Program-made: the position numbers and the translations under genes | In this document: piece after piece, positions 25,401-34,915 of the stretch | Layout of the letters: each line of letters starts with the position of its first letter | How positions within the stretch are numbered: the stretch's first letter is position 1 | Source of the DNA: Nyssa sinensis | Taxonomy: Eukaryota > Streptophyta > Magnoliopsida > Cornales > Nyssaceae | Assembly (NCBI GenBank): GCA_008638375.1 | Contig: CM018032.1 | Coordinates: 40,115,355 to 40,179,354 of the forward strand | Reading direction: 5' to 3' | DNA: 64,000 nt | The notes under the pieces: model-generated | Told to the model about the DNA's origin: nothing | Seen by the model: only the letters and a program-made list of their open reading frames with translations | The model's database searches: none

Positions 25401-28400
25401 CATCTTCTTCATTTAGTCATTCAGGTTTCCACTATTTTGTTCATAGAAGGTATTTTGTTTTTAGATTTTTTTTTTGTTTTATCATTCGTTGAATTAGTTT
25501 TTTGATTTTTTTTTTTAATTTCTGTTTTTCGTTTTCTTTTTTTATTCTTGTTTTTTTGTTTTGTTTTTAGCATTTTCCTTCTCGATTTTTTTTTTTAATG
25601 AACTCCATTTGAGATATTATCTTACATATTATGTTTTAAATTTGAATTTTATCGTAATTATGTTTTACATTTTAGTTATGGTTCTTATAGTTATGTAATT
25701 TTTTTGAAGTAGGTAAATTTTTACCTTACGTTCATATCCTATTGTTAATGTTTCCTATTGAGTTAGGATAAAACTTTTGTACCTAACTCAAACTCTTGAT
25801 CACTTAAGAAAAGAAACATTTTCTATTTGTTCTCAAGTGACAATTTATATTTTTTTAGAATAAGTATTTTTTGAGTGATACAAGCTTTGATTTTGTTTTT
25901 TTATCTTATAAAATAGGAAGCTCCTTAATTTTTGCCATTTTTTTCTTTTGTTTTTGAAATCAAATTGTGGTGCATCTTTTAAGGGAATGTTCCCATATTT
26001 ATGAGGCAACATTTTGGTCTAAAGAATAAAATGTGGACTTGGTTTTATAGCACTAAAATACTTGGACTAGGGAATAATTTTGCACTTTTATTTGTCCTTA
26101 TGGCCGAACGATCCTAAAATCTAATAATTGGAATTAATAATCGGGTTCAGGCCGAGCTCGGGTTGGGTTGTTCGGGTTCAACGTTGGGTTCAGTCGGGCT
26201 CGGGTTAACTGTTTTAGAACTTGGATTGGGCTTGGACATGACTCAACCGGAGCCTGACCCACCCGAGTTGCATCCCTAGTTCAAACGAACAAACATTCAT
26301 CATTCAAATGACTTGATTGTTTGAATGAAAGTTCAGAATTGTTTGTACTGGAAAAGTTACTAGTTTAAAAACACACCACCATTCAAACGGATGGCCTACG
26401 CATTCCAATGGTTGAAACACTATTTTTCCAATACGAGTATTAAACCATCAAAATAAGTTTAGAAAATTATTTTGTCAATTCCCCTATAGTCACAACTAAA
26501 TTGTACCTGAGGTCATTATAATCATTCTAAGGCCAAATTTAAACTTAATACAATCCTAAAGTCAAGAAATACATATTTTTGATAAGAATTGCCAATATAA
26601 AATTACATAAATTTCCTAACACTCTGTATCAAGGTTTTAAATAACGGTCGTTACGTATTAGTTTTCTGACTCCCTGATACCATTCTAGGCCGATATATCG
26701 GTGTGATAAAAATTCACAGCTGTATCGACCGATACTGTATTGGCCATTATAGAATTGTTGTGGTTGTTTTGAGTTTTTTTTTTTGTAAAATTTTTATGAT
26801 TTTTATTTTTATAAGATTTGTATATGAGAGAGATACTTAATTTATTGAGATTGAGTCTGATTTCATTCTATAATTACCGATTTTAGATGTTGAAGATTGT
26901 TGTACTTAAAAGGGAAAGGGAATAGATTCGAGACTTATTAAAAAAATTAGTGATTCTAGGGGTTCTGATTAGGTTATTTAGGTCTTTTCATTTCCATTGA
27001 CTTTCTTACACTAATGTGACAGTTTTTGTAATTAAATAATGATACAAAGATGAAGGGTATAAAGAAATTTTATTAGTTTCGTCATGTCCCTATTCCAACA
27101 AACTCTGAGTGTATTCAGTATAATTTTTGAAACTTTGAGATTTGTGTGTAATATCAACAATTTCAAAGAAAATTTGTGTAATTTACGAAAAAAAATCTAG
27201 CAATTGAGTTTTATTTATGTTTTGGGTTTGATGTAATGGATACCCTACTAGAACTTATGTTGACTTTGCAGATTTATTATATAATTAGTACCCACTTTCT
27301 ATGTCCTTCGGAATATTTGTTTTCCAATTTAACTAGATGGGTTTAGGGATGTCAACAGGTGGGTACTGGATCCCAAACTCGCCTGTTTTAAAAAATTCTT
27401 CCCAAACTTGCCTTTTCCCACCTCAACTATGTTCCCAGACCTGTCCAGCCTGATTGTACAAAATTTATTTTCCTTATTTTTTAGAATAATAAATAAAGCA
27501 AAGTTTTATTTTTAGTATTTTCATTCAAATATTATGCATATTCATGGGTAGATTATGTATTTTTAAATATATATAAAGGGTGTTTAAGTAAATTTATATT
27601 ATAATCAAGACGTGATGGGTTTAAATCTCCATTTCCCAAACCTATCCTAACCCGTTTATATACTTTCCATACCCATCCTATTCGGAGCGGGTGGGTTACC
27701 CAAAAAACCTTGGCCCATACATCCCTAGGTTGGATAAAATAGTGATTTAATTTAGCCTTCTTCTATGCTTTTGGTAACTGAAGGTTGTTTGATTACAATT
27801 GTTCTAGTCTATTACTGACACATTGTCAAATTTACTGTTTGTTAACCACCTTATAAAATTTCTGATTTTGTTTCCTTCTTCCATGCAAGATAAATCATAA
27901 GAATATGGGGTTTCCTATTAGTAATACAGTATCAGGGAATGCTCCATGTATAAATGAATATATTTTGAATGCTACTGCTACTTTAGTTTGAAGCACTGGA
28001 TTCTTTAATTTTGTTCAAAAGTATCTAATATTTGTTCAGTTCATAATCATTCTTTTTGAAGTTAGATTAACTTGAATGTGTGACTATATATGCAAGGACC
28101 TTTCATTCTCTGTTAGTAGTAAAAAAATTATAGTTTTGGGAAAGCATTGATGTTTATTTTGATGATTTGCTTCTTTAATGTCAATGCTAGTTACAATCCT
28201 TTGGAAAGGAGAGAAGCCTCTAAAGGAGGAAAGGACGTGAGCAAGAAATCTGCACCCTTACAATCTTCAACCAAGTCTTCAACGGCTTCCACCAAAACTC
28301 AGTCCACCCACAATGCTCGAAGGAATGACGTATCTTCTGTAAGCACTATAAATCAATCTGTTAAGGCCTCTAGACCGCCTTCTAGTGGAGGACCTGCATA

Positions 28401-28992
28401 TGAACAACAGGTACTTTTAAATCGGTGCAGTAATAAGAAGTTTTATTTTAAGAATGTTGAGTCCAAATCTCCCCTTGATGCAGATCACAGAGTTGAAGCT
28501 GTCAGTGGATAGTTTAGAGAAAGAGAGGGACTTCTACTTTGCGAAGTTGAGGGATATTGAGATCCTGTGCCAGAGTCCTGAGATTGAGAATTTACCTGTA
28601 CTTTTTCCTATTTCATATGACTTGAGGAAATCACAAGTTAGAAACTACATAACAAATATATAAATAACCATCAATGATGAAGTGTTAATTAGTGTCTTTT
28701 GTTGCTTTTATAGGCTGTTGAAGCAATAAAGAGGATTCTGTATTCTACTGATGATGATGCATCAGTGGTGGCGGAAGCCCAAGCTATGATATCCCAGCAC
28801 CAGAACTATGCAGAATCATTGAGTTCCATTGCAGAGGTGACAGAAGACAGGCCAAAAGCTGATACGCAGAAGAGGAAAAATATTATCAATGTCGACGTTG
28901 ATGCTGTTGCCAGCACTACATTGTCTCCAAGGCAAAGGATTTCTGATGCTTCTGATGTCCATTGCAGCGGATCACCCCTTATGTCTTACTGA
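10959..28992 (+). CDS. EB1C: EB1 family microtubule plus-end tracking protein, EB1C-like (6 coding exons)
   Basis: Coding exons are 10959-11066, 11161-11316, 11551-11657, 28191-28410, 28484-28597 and 28714-28992, giving 327 codons plus TGA. All introns are GT-AG, phases join without a frame break and there is no internal stop. Exons 1-3 (residues 1-123) encode the calponin-homology microtubule-binding domain: [20 protein letters not shown] at the N-terminus, then [20 protein letters not shown] and [19 protein letters not shown]. Exon 4 (124-197) is a Ser/Thr/Lys-rich linker beginning NPLERRE. Exons 5-6 hold the coiled-coil EB homology domain ([20 protein letters not shown], about 200-219). 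EB1 proteins bind growing microtubule plus ends. The tail has a basic QKRK patch and lacks the acidic EEY end, as in the plant EB1C subtype, known for nuclear and spindle association. The start codon context is AGAAATGGCG. Intron 3 is exceptionally long. Confidence 0.88.
12244..13989. mobile_element. Non-autonomous TIR DNA transposon (8-bp TSD) nested in the LTR at 12118
   Basis: The flanks are CAAATACC at 12236-12243 and 13990-13997, a perfect 8-bp duplication. The termini are inverted: CTAAGAAGCACGGACAC on the left against CTAGGAAGCACGAACAC for the reverse complement of the right end (two mismatches in 17). Both subterminal regions are packed with GGACACG/CGTGTCC motifs (12253-12345 and 13785-13955). 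The inside is AT-rich with duplicated blocks and GA/TA microsatellites. Eight-bp TSDs favour the hAT superfamily, but a Mutator-like element is not excluded. No transposase is visible. Confidence 0.85.
12770..13245. repeat. Internal duplicated blocks with TA/GA microsatellites in the DNA transposon
   Basis: The block AAAAAATTGAAAAATGAAAC-AGAAAAAATTATACAGAAAT occurs near 12817 and 13104. TTATACAGAATTTGTCAAAAATTATATATA followed by (GA)n occurs near 12885, 12970 and, diverged, 13155. The longest pure tracts are (TA)n at 13182-13207 and (GA)n at 13208-13247. Confidence 0.8.
14475..14777 (+). CDS. Lys-rich 100-codon ORF inside the non-autonomous LTR element (doubtful)
   Basis: An open frame from ATG at 14475 to TGA with a Lys/Glu-rich composition and no similarity to gag, protease or RT that I can recognise. 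It lies in the 0.8-kb internal region of the element at 12118-15460. The composition follows the A-rich DNA, so it is more likely fortuitous than a gene. Confidence 0.15.
   Translation: MVTKNKKKNKRNTRRLVSYLGYQFYSKVETTTHLSLDKGLVFNKKNKKKEVEKKEKKNFFNAIASVRKQIYGKRKPKSKQVLYWLQEKGKDHESTKGEKK
15703..16247 (+). mobile_element. LTR plus leader fragment of a gag-only type LTR element
   Basis: TGTAGGACAAATGTGGTACC (15703) through about 16058 resembles, in the same sense, the minus-strand LTR at 45479-45058 (TGATATAAGATAAATATGGTACC, then TTCCTAGTCAAAATAG, ATGATGTAATAGGTCTT and TTTATCAATAATA). It is followed by GTTGGTATTAGAGCG (16060), an initiator-Met-type PBS. About 190 bp of leader remain before the sequence is cut by the LTR beginning at 16248. 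Confidence 0.65.
16248..17006 (+). repeat. Left arm of a large inverted repeat (LTR start, plus sense)
   Basis: It begins TGTTTTTTAACACCTTAACC and continues with ATTTTATAGGGTAGTTGTGT, the LTR start also seen at 25143. It reads as the reverse complement of 19434-20131 through the palindrome GTGGTGTACGTACACCAC near 16975. The left arm has roughly 55 bp, including a TA tract and AAAACACCCTGACC (near 16640-16700), that the right arm lacks. Confidence 0.7.
17007..19433. other. Spacer between inverted LTR arms, no gene seen
   Basis: AT-rich sequence of LTR-like character with no credible ORF. It holds a TA tract (17279-17303), two long CT tracts (18930-18964 and 19100-19130) and another TA tract (19411-19434). 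I could not locate an LTR end (CA) in it, so whether it is the interior of one LTR or of two remains open. Confidence 0.4.
19434..20131 (-). mobile_element. LTR, minus sense; right arm of the inverted repeat
   Basis: It ends at 20131 with GGGGGTGTTACA, read on minus as TGTAACACCCCC. It is the reverse complement of 16248-17006 and shares its first 120 bases with the LTR start at 25143. The adjoining 20132-20160 (minus CTCTTTTTCAAAGGGAAGAA) is a polypurine tract, so this is a 3' LTR of a minus-strand element. Confidence 0.7.
20132..21600 (-). mobile_element. 3' internal region of a minus-strand retroelement (inverted partner of 24580-25142)
   Basis: 20132-20600 is the reverse complement of 24665-25142, for example ATCACCCAAAATGGTAATG at about 20297 against CATTACCGTTTTGGGTGAT at about 24957. 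21480-21590 pairs with 24580-24665. The 20600-21480 part is absent from the other copy. Short open frames in it are not recognisable. The region abuts the 3' LTR at 20131. Confidence 0.65.
21601..23765. other. Retroelement-like internal sequence with an antisense coiled-coil ORF fragment
   Basis: No host gene is seen. On the minus strand 22727-22380 encodes 115 codons ([20 protein letters not shown] at the start) that run, after a frameshift near 22390, into a Lys/Glu/Gln-rich coiled-coil-like stretch ([20 protein letters not shown]) to about 22280. The combination resembles the coiled-coil end of antisense ORFs in Tat-type elements, such as the one at 41937. The identity is only suggestive. 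Confidence 0.35.
23774..24309. mobile_element. hAT-like MITE, 536 bp, with 8-bp TSD ATCGAAAC
   Basis: The flanks ATCGAAAC at 23766-23773 and 24310-24317 are identical. The ends are imperfect inverted repeats (CAATGTAATTAAAGGC against CAGTGTTGTCAAAGGC, 12 of 16). Both subterminal regions contain repeated AAGGCG/GGCGCC/CGCCTT motifs. The interior is AT-rich and non-coding. Its target was the retroelement sequence at 24310-25142, so it is younger than that element. Confidence 0.9.
24318..25142 (+). mobile_element. 3' internal region of a plus-strand retroelement, with PPT
   Basis: It is the reverse-complement partner of 20132-20600 plus 21480-21590. It ends in AAGGAGGAGAAGA, a polypurine tract immediately before the LTR start TGTAACACCCC at 25143. 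No intact coding sequence is visible. Confidence 0.65.
25143..25265 (+). mobile_element. Truncated 3' LTR start
   Basis: TGTAACACCCCAACCTAATT and about 120 further bases match the starts of the LTRs at 16248 (plus) and 20131 (minus). Similarity stops after TTTTGCCGAAAG at about 25265, so the rest of this LTR is deleted or replaced. Confidence 0.7.
25266..27343. other. EB1C intron sequence with hAT-like debris
   Basis: T-rich intron sequence with no gene. The stretch 26140-26278, GGGTTCAGGCCGAGCTCGGG to GTTGCATCCCTA, has the base composition and the right-hand terminus of a TAGGGATGCAA-type hAT MITE. I found no matching left end or target duplication, so it is a fragment. Confidence 0.45.
27344..27727. 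mobile_element. hAT-like MITE (TAGGGATGT termini)
   Basis: The left end is TAGGGATGTCAACAGGTGGG and the right end is GGCCCATACATCCCTA, inverted over TAGGGATGT. The interior has two sets of GTGGGT/CCCACC motifs. The 8-bp flanks (GATGGGTT and GGTTGGAT) do not match well, so the insertion is old or the ends are off by a few bases. Confidence 0.6.
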
Positions 28993-30429
28993 TCATCTGG
29001 TTTACAAACAATTCCTTGGTTGATGCGTCAAAAGTAGTTATATATCATCAAGTTCTAGGGCCATGGGATTTAATAGTTCACAAGCCACAATGTTTTAGAG
29101 CCGATCCTGCTTTTCTATGGTCTCTTTACAAGGTATGATGATACATATTATCTCCTCTTTGCTTCAGGGCTGCTTGTCACAGTCTGTCTGTTGAGAGAAC
29201 TTTGAGGGAGTATCCAATTGCTCTATCAGGGTACCTGCTACTATACAATTTTAAAGCTGTGTTGTATAAATTTGATACGCAACAGTCTGGCTTGGTAAGA
29301 ACTGGCATTTGTGAAGTTAGTTACAGTTTAAAGGTCACTGGCGTGAAAGCCAAAATGATTGAAGATTAATTATGCTAGCTGATTCATGATAGTACCATTT
29401 CATTAGTGGTGTTTTCCAAGCCTTGGTTTATCGTTTTGACCCTGAAATGTGACCTGAATTGGAAATTTTTTTTTTTTTTTTATTTTCATTTTGATTAGTA
29501 CCACATGAAGAAGAAAAATAAAAAAGGAAGCTAAAAACGAACCATGTTTCCTGTTCTGTGTTGTTTTTGCATTTCATCATACAAATTTGTTCCTGCTCAA
29601 GTGGTAATTGCATCAACTGCCAGGTTTCTTTTACTGAATCTAATTGGTCCCCACCTGACAGAAGTTCAAGACCATTCCTTTATTTTTCATCAGTTTTTTC
29701 TTCTCATTGATCTTTCATACTAAACTATTTTGTTTTTCTTTTGTGATAGTCCGTATGGGAAAGCCAGGAGAGAAAAAAAGAAAAAGAAATGGAAATTATC
29801 AGTATTAATAACAAGCAATTTCTAGTGGCAACTTCTTGTATTGGATTCCTGTAGATTGGTATTTGGAAATTTAAATTCGGCTTCTGTTGGAGGGAAGTGG
29901 TAGTATGTGCAAATATCACACAATACCATAGCTTGGTTTACAAGGTCTATTATCTGAAAAATTTGAGTACCGAAACTGTCCTTGGTGAATGAAAATGACT
30001 ACCTTGTCCCCAAATGATTGCATTAAATAACATTTATGCTCAAATAAAAATATTGAAATGGGACAAATTTGTCTTTTCACACTTTATAAAACAATCTCTC
30101 CCTTTCGATATGACTCACTTTATAAAACAAATTTGACTAACGTGTCCCTTTTAATCCAGGTAAAAGTTAATCTAAAACTGAATTTATATTATGTTTTTTA
30201 TTTTATTTTTATAATTTGTTTTAAACTGTTATTCTTCTAATTACCAGTCTTCACCCTTACACACACACACACACACACACAAGGAAATCACAAAACCCTT
30301 CCCCACAAAATCAAACAATCTGTATTGGACATTCAAAAACTAAAAATTTATTCATCAAGCAAAATAATAATAATAAAACTACCTTCATAATAATAACCCA
30401 ACCGAGGCAGTGGTGGTGGTATCGATTCG
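28993..30429. other. EB1C downstream and intergenic sequence
   Basis: The EB1C 3' untranslated region probably begins here. ACAAG/GTATGATGAT at about 29132 and TTTGCTTCAG/GGCTGC at about 29168 could bound a short intron within it. Nothing else is recognisable. A CA microsatellite lies at 30260-30281. Short frames on either strand look accidental. Confidence 0.4.
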
Positions 30430-30635
30430 ACAGAGTCGATCGATTTGGTGACGGTGCTGGATGTTAGCGGAAAAGCATGACGCGCGAGAAATTGGAGATG
30501 ATGAATGCGAGATGAGATTGGTTGTATCGTCTCTCTCCTCCGCTGATCGACTCTCCATTGTGGCGTTTTCTGAATGCTCGAAGAGGTTGTTGCCATTGAG
30601 AAGGATGACAGGTTATCGGACGGCTCGAACAAGTT
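30430..30635 (+). pseudogene. vWA-domain fragment of a WAV3/RING-type E3 ligase-like gene
   Basis: In successive frames the plus strand encodes [12 protein letters not shown] (MIDAS-type motif, about 30435-30470), [10 protein letters not shown] (about 30473-30504) and [20 protein letters not shown] followed by [10 protein letters not shown] (30509-30608). This order is that of the von Willebrand factor A domain in plant WAVY GROWTH 3-type RING E3 ligases (VLDVSGSM, KLxxLKRAM, LGPADRLS, LFPLRRM). At least two frameshifts break it, and neither a RING domain nor a C-terminal part is present, so it is a partial pseudogene. Minus-strand frames over the same bases are its shadows. Confidence 0.65.
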
Positions 30636-31129
30636 TCAATATCATAGTTTATTACCAAGTCTAACTACAGCTAATGATGACGATAATTCCAGTTCTACTG
30701 AAGTTATTGGTGGGTTTAGAAACACCTCTGTTCTCCCCTGTTCCAACTCCTCCGTTTTGGAAATTACACAAAGGGGCCATAATGCGTGCTGATTGCTCGG
30801 AGAACTAGCAGTTTTGGTAGAGTAGGCCCCTTCAGTTAAGAAACCCAATTCACTGAAAGAAGCATAACACACAAATGGACCAATCATGAAAATCAATTAA
30901 GAAAACCACACACTCAAATGGACCAATCAAGAAACTAAACAAGGAAAAAGTAATTTTATTGTTAAAAAGTACAAATTAGCAAATCTGAATCACAAAAAAT
31001 AAAATAAAATCGTGAGTTACTTATGTTTTTGCAACTGTAAGAGCATATTTATAACATGACAATGTATCATTCTATATGTTTTAATACCAGATATGATTCA
31101 TCTCATCCAGTGAAACATAATATACCTGA
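30636..31129. other. Intergenic sequence left of the Tat element
   Basis: A minus-strand frame of 84 codons (30896-30642, containing SNQHALWPLCVISKTEELEQ) is open but unrecognised. It may be an exon of a degraded gene or chance. A 20-bp duplication (AAATGGACCAATCA) occurs at about 30873 and 30916. 31125-31129 (CCTGA) is one copy of the Tat element's target duplication. Confidence 0.3.
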
Positions 31130-31679
31130 TGATACGCCAAAAATATGCAAACTAACCTGACTTTGACACGTGTCTAGATTTGTTGTATGCAGGTCATGAA
31201 GTAGCCAGCTATACCGAAGTGATGTCGGTATAGTTGAATCAGAAGAACTACCGACCTCGGAGATACCAACCTCATCGTCGTCATCATCTTGGCCTACCGA
31301 TCTCGGAATGATGAGACAGGCGGCGATGTGGAACAGTGAAGCAGGTAGCCTTGAGAAACAATAAGGCAGGTGGTGATAGTAAGGCAGGTGGTCATAATGA
31401 GACTGCCACCTCCGGACAACAGTGAACCCCTGATTTCACGGCACCAAACCCTACCCACTTTGGCAGACAACCATTCTATAATTATCATCTTCAAGGTACG
31501 CATCAGGAGAGGATTTTCCTTACAATCAATTATATCTCTTGATCAGTTTTTACTTATTCTCTAACTTAAGCATCGGAGTGGCTACCGCCGAAGCTATCCC
31601 CGGCAGCACTCTAACTCCCTTCTCAAATTTCGTATCGACGAAGAACAGAGCCTCGACAAGTCAGAAAAGTGCAGCATCA
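31130..31679 (+). repeat. 5' LTR of the Tat element
   Basis: TGATACGCCAAAAATATG to GTGCAGCATCA, 550 bp. It aligns by eye with 44343-44896 throughout; the differences are scattered and mostly transitions. TCTATAATTATC (about 31474) is a possible TATA region. Confidence 0.92.
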
Positions 31680-31682
31680 GCT

Positions 31683-31700
31683 TGGCGCCGTCTGTGGGAA
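31683..31700 (+). other. Primer binding site of the Tat element
   Basis: TGGCGCCGTCTGTGGGAA begins 3 bp after the 5' LTR end. TGGCGCCG is the complement of a tRNA 3' end of the Asp type commonly used by plant Ty3 elements. The exact tRNA is not settled. Confidence 0.8.
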
Positions 31701-31750
31701 GCGACAGTCGTTCTCGTTACTTCTATTGTCTCAGAAGCATTTTCTTTGTC

Positions 31751-33356
31751 ATGGCTCCTAATCTTCGTTCATGACCAGGTTCCCAGAACCAGCCTCTGAT
31801 CGAGAATGAGGGAAAGGAGACCCCCGATCATGTGCAGCAGCAACTTGATCAAATTCGGCGATAGTCTGATCTGATGCAGGAACAACTTCTTGCCATATCT
31901 CAGGTTTTGGCTTCTCTGACCCAGAACCTTCAAAGCCGTCCTACCCATTTTCCATCAAGCGTACACGAAGGAGGAACTCAACTCCCTTCTATCCCTGGCG
32001 GAAGACATCGCGATGAGGGAGATCCCATTGCACACTCGTCGTATCCTCGGGGCACCGTACATGCCGAAGATGATCCTCACCCGTCAAACATCCTTGGAGG
32101 GGGGATGCCGAACCCCCATCCTACTATCCATTATCACAGCAGAACAAGGATCCTGTACCCTGCAAATTTGGGGGTCAACCCAATTTGATCAGATCTCTAG
32201 CCGCCGCAAGCATCAATTCCTCCACTCCGAAGGCAACCGGATCACACTCTTCCTGGTTAGGAGCATCCCTTGTACACGGGACCTGAGGCTGTCATGCCAA
32301 GGGACATTAGTCAGCCCCATCCAGAGTGCCTCTGAGGGCGGAAGAGGTGACGGATTCAGTTGAACAAGTGGCCCTAGACATGGGGGGTAACCTCCCTCCC
32401 AAGCAGGACGAGATAGCGAAACTGCTCGGAAGATTCACCACTCCATTCACCTCAGCCATAATGGTGGAGGAACGCCCTCGGAAATTCATTGTCCCGAAGT
32501 TCACCCCATATGACCGGTTAGAAGACCCAAGGGACCATCTCTACCATTACCAACACACGATGGCCCTGCACGGGGCCACCAATGCCTTCCCGTGTCTTAT
32601 GTTCATGACAAGTCTTAAAGGCGTTGCTCTAAGATGGTTCCACAGTCTCCCACAAGAGTCAGCCCTGAATTTTTACGAGCTCAGCAGACGGTTCCTTAAT
32701 CGATTTTTAACTAGCAGGAGACTCAGAAAGGGCCCAGAACTTTTCCTATCGATAAAATAAAAAAAAGTGGAGTCACTTCGGGAGTATATCGCTCGATTCA
32801 ACTCCGAGCTCATTGAGATTACAGACTACAGTTCGAGCTTCTTAGTGGCAGGCCTCCACGCCGAGTTGGGGGCCGGGCGATTCCATGATTCCTAAACAAA
32901 GAATCCTCCTACGAACATGGCGTTACTCATGGAGTGGGCGTGGAAGAATATAAATCTGGAGGATACGAGGACATCCTTCCGAAAAGTCAATGAGCAAGCT
33001 CAGAAGGACGACAACACCCAGAAACGAAACCCCAACAACACCCAGAAAAGGGGAAGAAGCCTGGACAAAAGAGCGGCACCCAGAACTTAAAGTGGTCCCA
33101 ATCCTGGAAAGTTCAAAACATTCACACCTCTAAATACATCCCTCACGCACATCCTTCAGCAGGTCCAGACGCGGGAAGATCTGAGGTGGCCAGAGCCTCT
33201 AAAAGGTAACCTGGACACCAAAGATCAAAGCAAGTACTGCGACTTCCACAGGGATCACGGGCACACCATTGATAAGTGCAGGGTCCTAAAACAGGAGATC
33301 GAACAGCTGATCCGGCGGGGACGTCTGAGGGAATACGTCCAAAGAGATGGGAGGTA
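31751..33356 (+). pseudogene. Tat element gag (degenerate)
   Basis: The ATG at 31751 (MAPNLRS) is followed within eight codons by a TGA. Later segments in shifting frames show the Tat gag core (FTTPFTSAIMVEERPRKFIV at about 32432, then FTPYDRLEDPRDHL, LKGVALRWFHSLP and FYELSRRFLNRF) and, after a stop at about 32757, SLREYIARFNSELIEI. Near the C-terminus YCDFHRDHGHTIDKC (33237-33281) is the zinc-knuckle-like motif. Gag forms the virus-like particle and packages element RNA. With several stops and frameshifts it cannot make a full-length product. Confidence 0.8.
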
Positions 33357-33559
33357 GAGTCCTCGGAATGACAGGCCATAGCAGAAGAGGCCAGACCAGA
33401 GGCCCGAGCAAGGTGAGGCTCGGAACGAGCAACCACGCCAGAATAACCAAGTTATTTTCGTCCTCCATGCCGACAACTCATTGGCTGCGACGTCCAATTG
33501 AGCAAGGAAACGCTACGTCCAGGAGGCATGGGCAGAACCAAGTGTCCTCCAAATCTCCA

Positions 33560-34537
33560 CGGTTGAGAAAAGGTTAAAGCCCCTGCCACATATCCAGTTC
33601 TCATAGCTGGACCTCATCGGCATACATTGTCCCTACAGTGATGCCTTCGTCGTTTCAGTCAAAGTGGTAAATTTCAAAATTAGGATGGGGTTAGTGGACA
33701 CCGGGAGTTCTGCCAACGTGCTGTTCTATGAGCCTTTTCGGCACATGAAGCTCAGCACCAATGACCTGAAGGCCACCACTGCCATGATGGCAGGGTTTGA
33801 CGGAAGTCTGAGCTCGCCAATAGGGAAGGTAGATCTACCGACCATGGTGGGAGAAAGGGACGATCAGAAGATGCTAATCTCAGAGTATATGGTCGTGGAC
33901 TCCTGATCTCCATAGAATATCATCATCGGAAGACCGTGGCTCCACTAGATGGGGGCGGTCACTTCCACCCTCCATTAGTGCCTGAAATACATTCATAATG
34001 AGAAGGGCTGCACAATCAGAGGCTCCCAATCAACAGCTCGGGAATGTCACGTCGTGGCATTAAAAGGGCCGGCTCAGAAATAGCAATTATAGACATCTCG
34101 GGAGGATCGAAGCTTTGAGTCTTTTGAGCCTCGCGAAAGCACGAAATGCCCTACCAAGATTGATGAGCCACTGAGCCCCAGAGGAAGAGAGAGCATGGCG
34201 ACACCAATCCAGGAGCCCATTAAAGCACTGGTGAGTTTCAAAGGAGGGGGCGCCATCTACAACTCGGCGCAGACCTGTCCTAGTCTGAGCAGGAGGAGAT
34301 GATCGAGTTCTTAAAGGATAATCTATCAGTCTTCGCTTGGGAAACCAAGGACATGGAGAGAATAGACCTAGCTCTCATCTCTCATAAATTGATGACTAAT
34401 CCAAGCCATCCCCCAGTCAGACAGAAGCGAAGAACTTTCGCCCCTGAGAGTCACAAAATCATCAACGATGAAGTCCAAAGACTGTTGGACGCCAAGATGA
34501 TTAGAGAAGTGTTCTACCCAGAATGGCTCGCCAATAC
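33560..34537 (+). pseudogene. Tat element protease and N-terminal reverse transcriptase (degenerate)
   Basis: The aspartic protease signature LVDTGSSANVLFYEPFRHMK lies at 33691-33750, followed by IIIGRPWLH (33921-33947) with a TAG where the family has Gln. Reverse transcriptase starts at about 34300 (IEFLKDNLSVFAWETKDM, then RTFAPESHKIINDEVQRLLD, then IREVFYPEWLAN). It is cut at 34537 by solo LTR 4, with AATAC duplicated on both sides. The polyprotein would have provided particle maturation and cDNA synthesis. Stops at about 33904 and 33916 already disabled it, and the interrupted codon frame resumes exactly at 37737 on the other side. Confidence 0.82.
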
Positions 34538-34884
34538 TGTAAAGACTTGAAAAATGGGAATACTTTTTTTTTTTTTTTTTATGATGGAACACTATTTAAA
34601 ATACCTCGATTCAAATACCCGAACGATGTGACCTATGTTATGAGATTTGAACTTCTTTAATTTTTATTCACTCTTAATCAATTTAGACTATGAAATTATG
34701 CGTTTACATATATATATATATATATATTTATGAAAATATATATGAATGTTCAATTGTATATATATGTACATAAATATTCATGCAAATACATATTTGTAAT
34801 TAAATGTATGTGTATATATATATATATATAAATACATGTGATGATATGTATATGTACAAATATGTGTAAGAGTATAATTAAGTG

Positions 34885-34915
<31 letters not shown>

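Larger units (their letters stand above)
11658..28190 (+). other. EB1C intron 3, 16.5 kb, filled with transposons
   Basis: The donor is CACAG/GTATGTTC at 11658 and the acceptor is CAATGCTAG at 28190. The flanking exons join in phase 2 to give [14 protein letters not shown], which fits the conserved EB1 sequence at this junction. The other introns are 94, 234, 73 and 116 bp. The intron holds the elements listed separately between 12118 and 27727. 11658-12117 and 15461-15702 look like unique intron sequence. Confidence 0.85.

Noticed and set aside
30348..30632. Minus-strand 94-codon frame with a Ser/Thr-rich start
   Set aside because: The plus strand of the same bases encodes recognisable vWA motifs, so the minus frame is a shadow.
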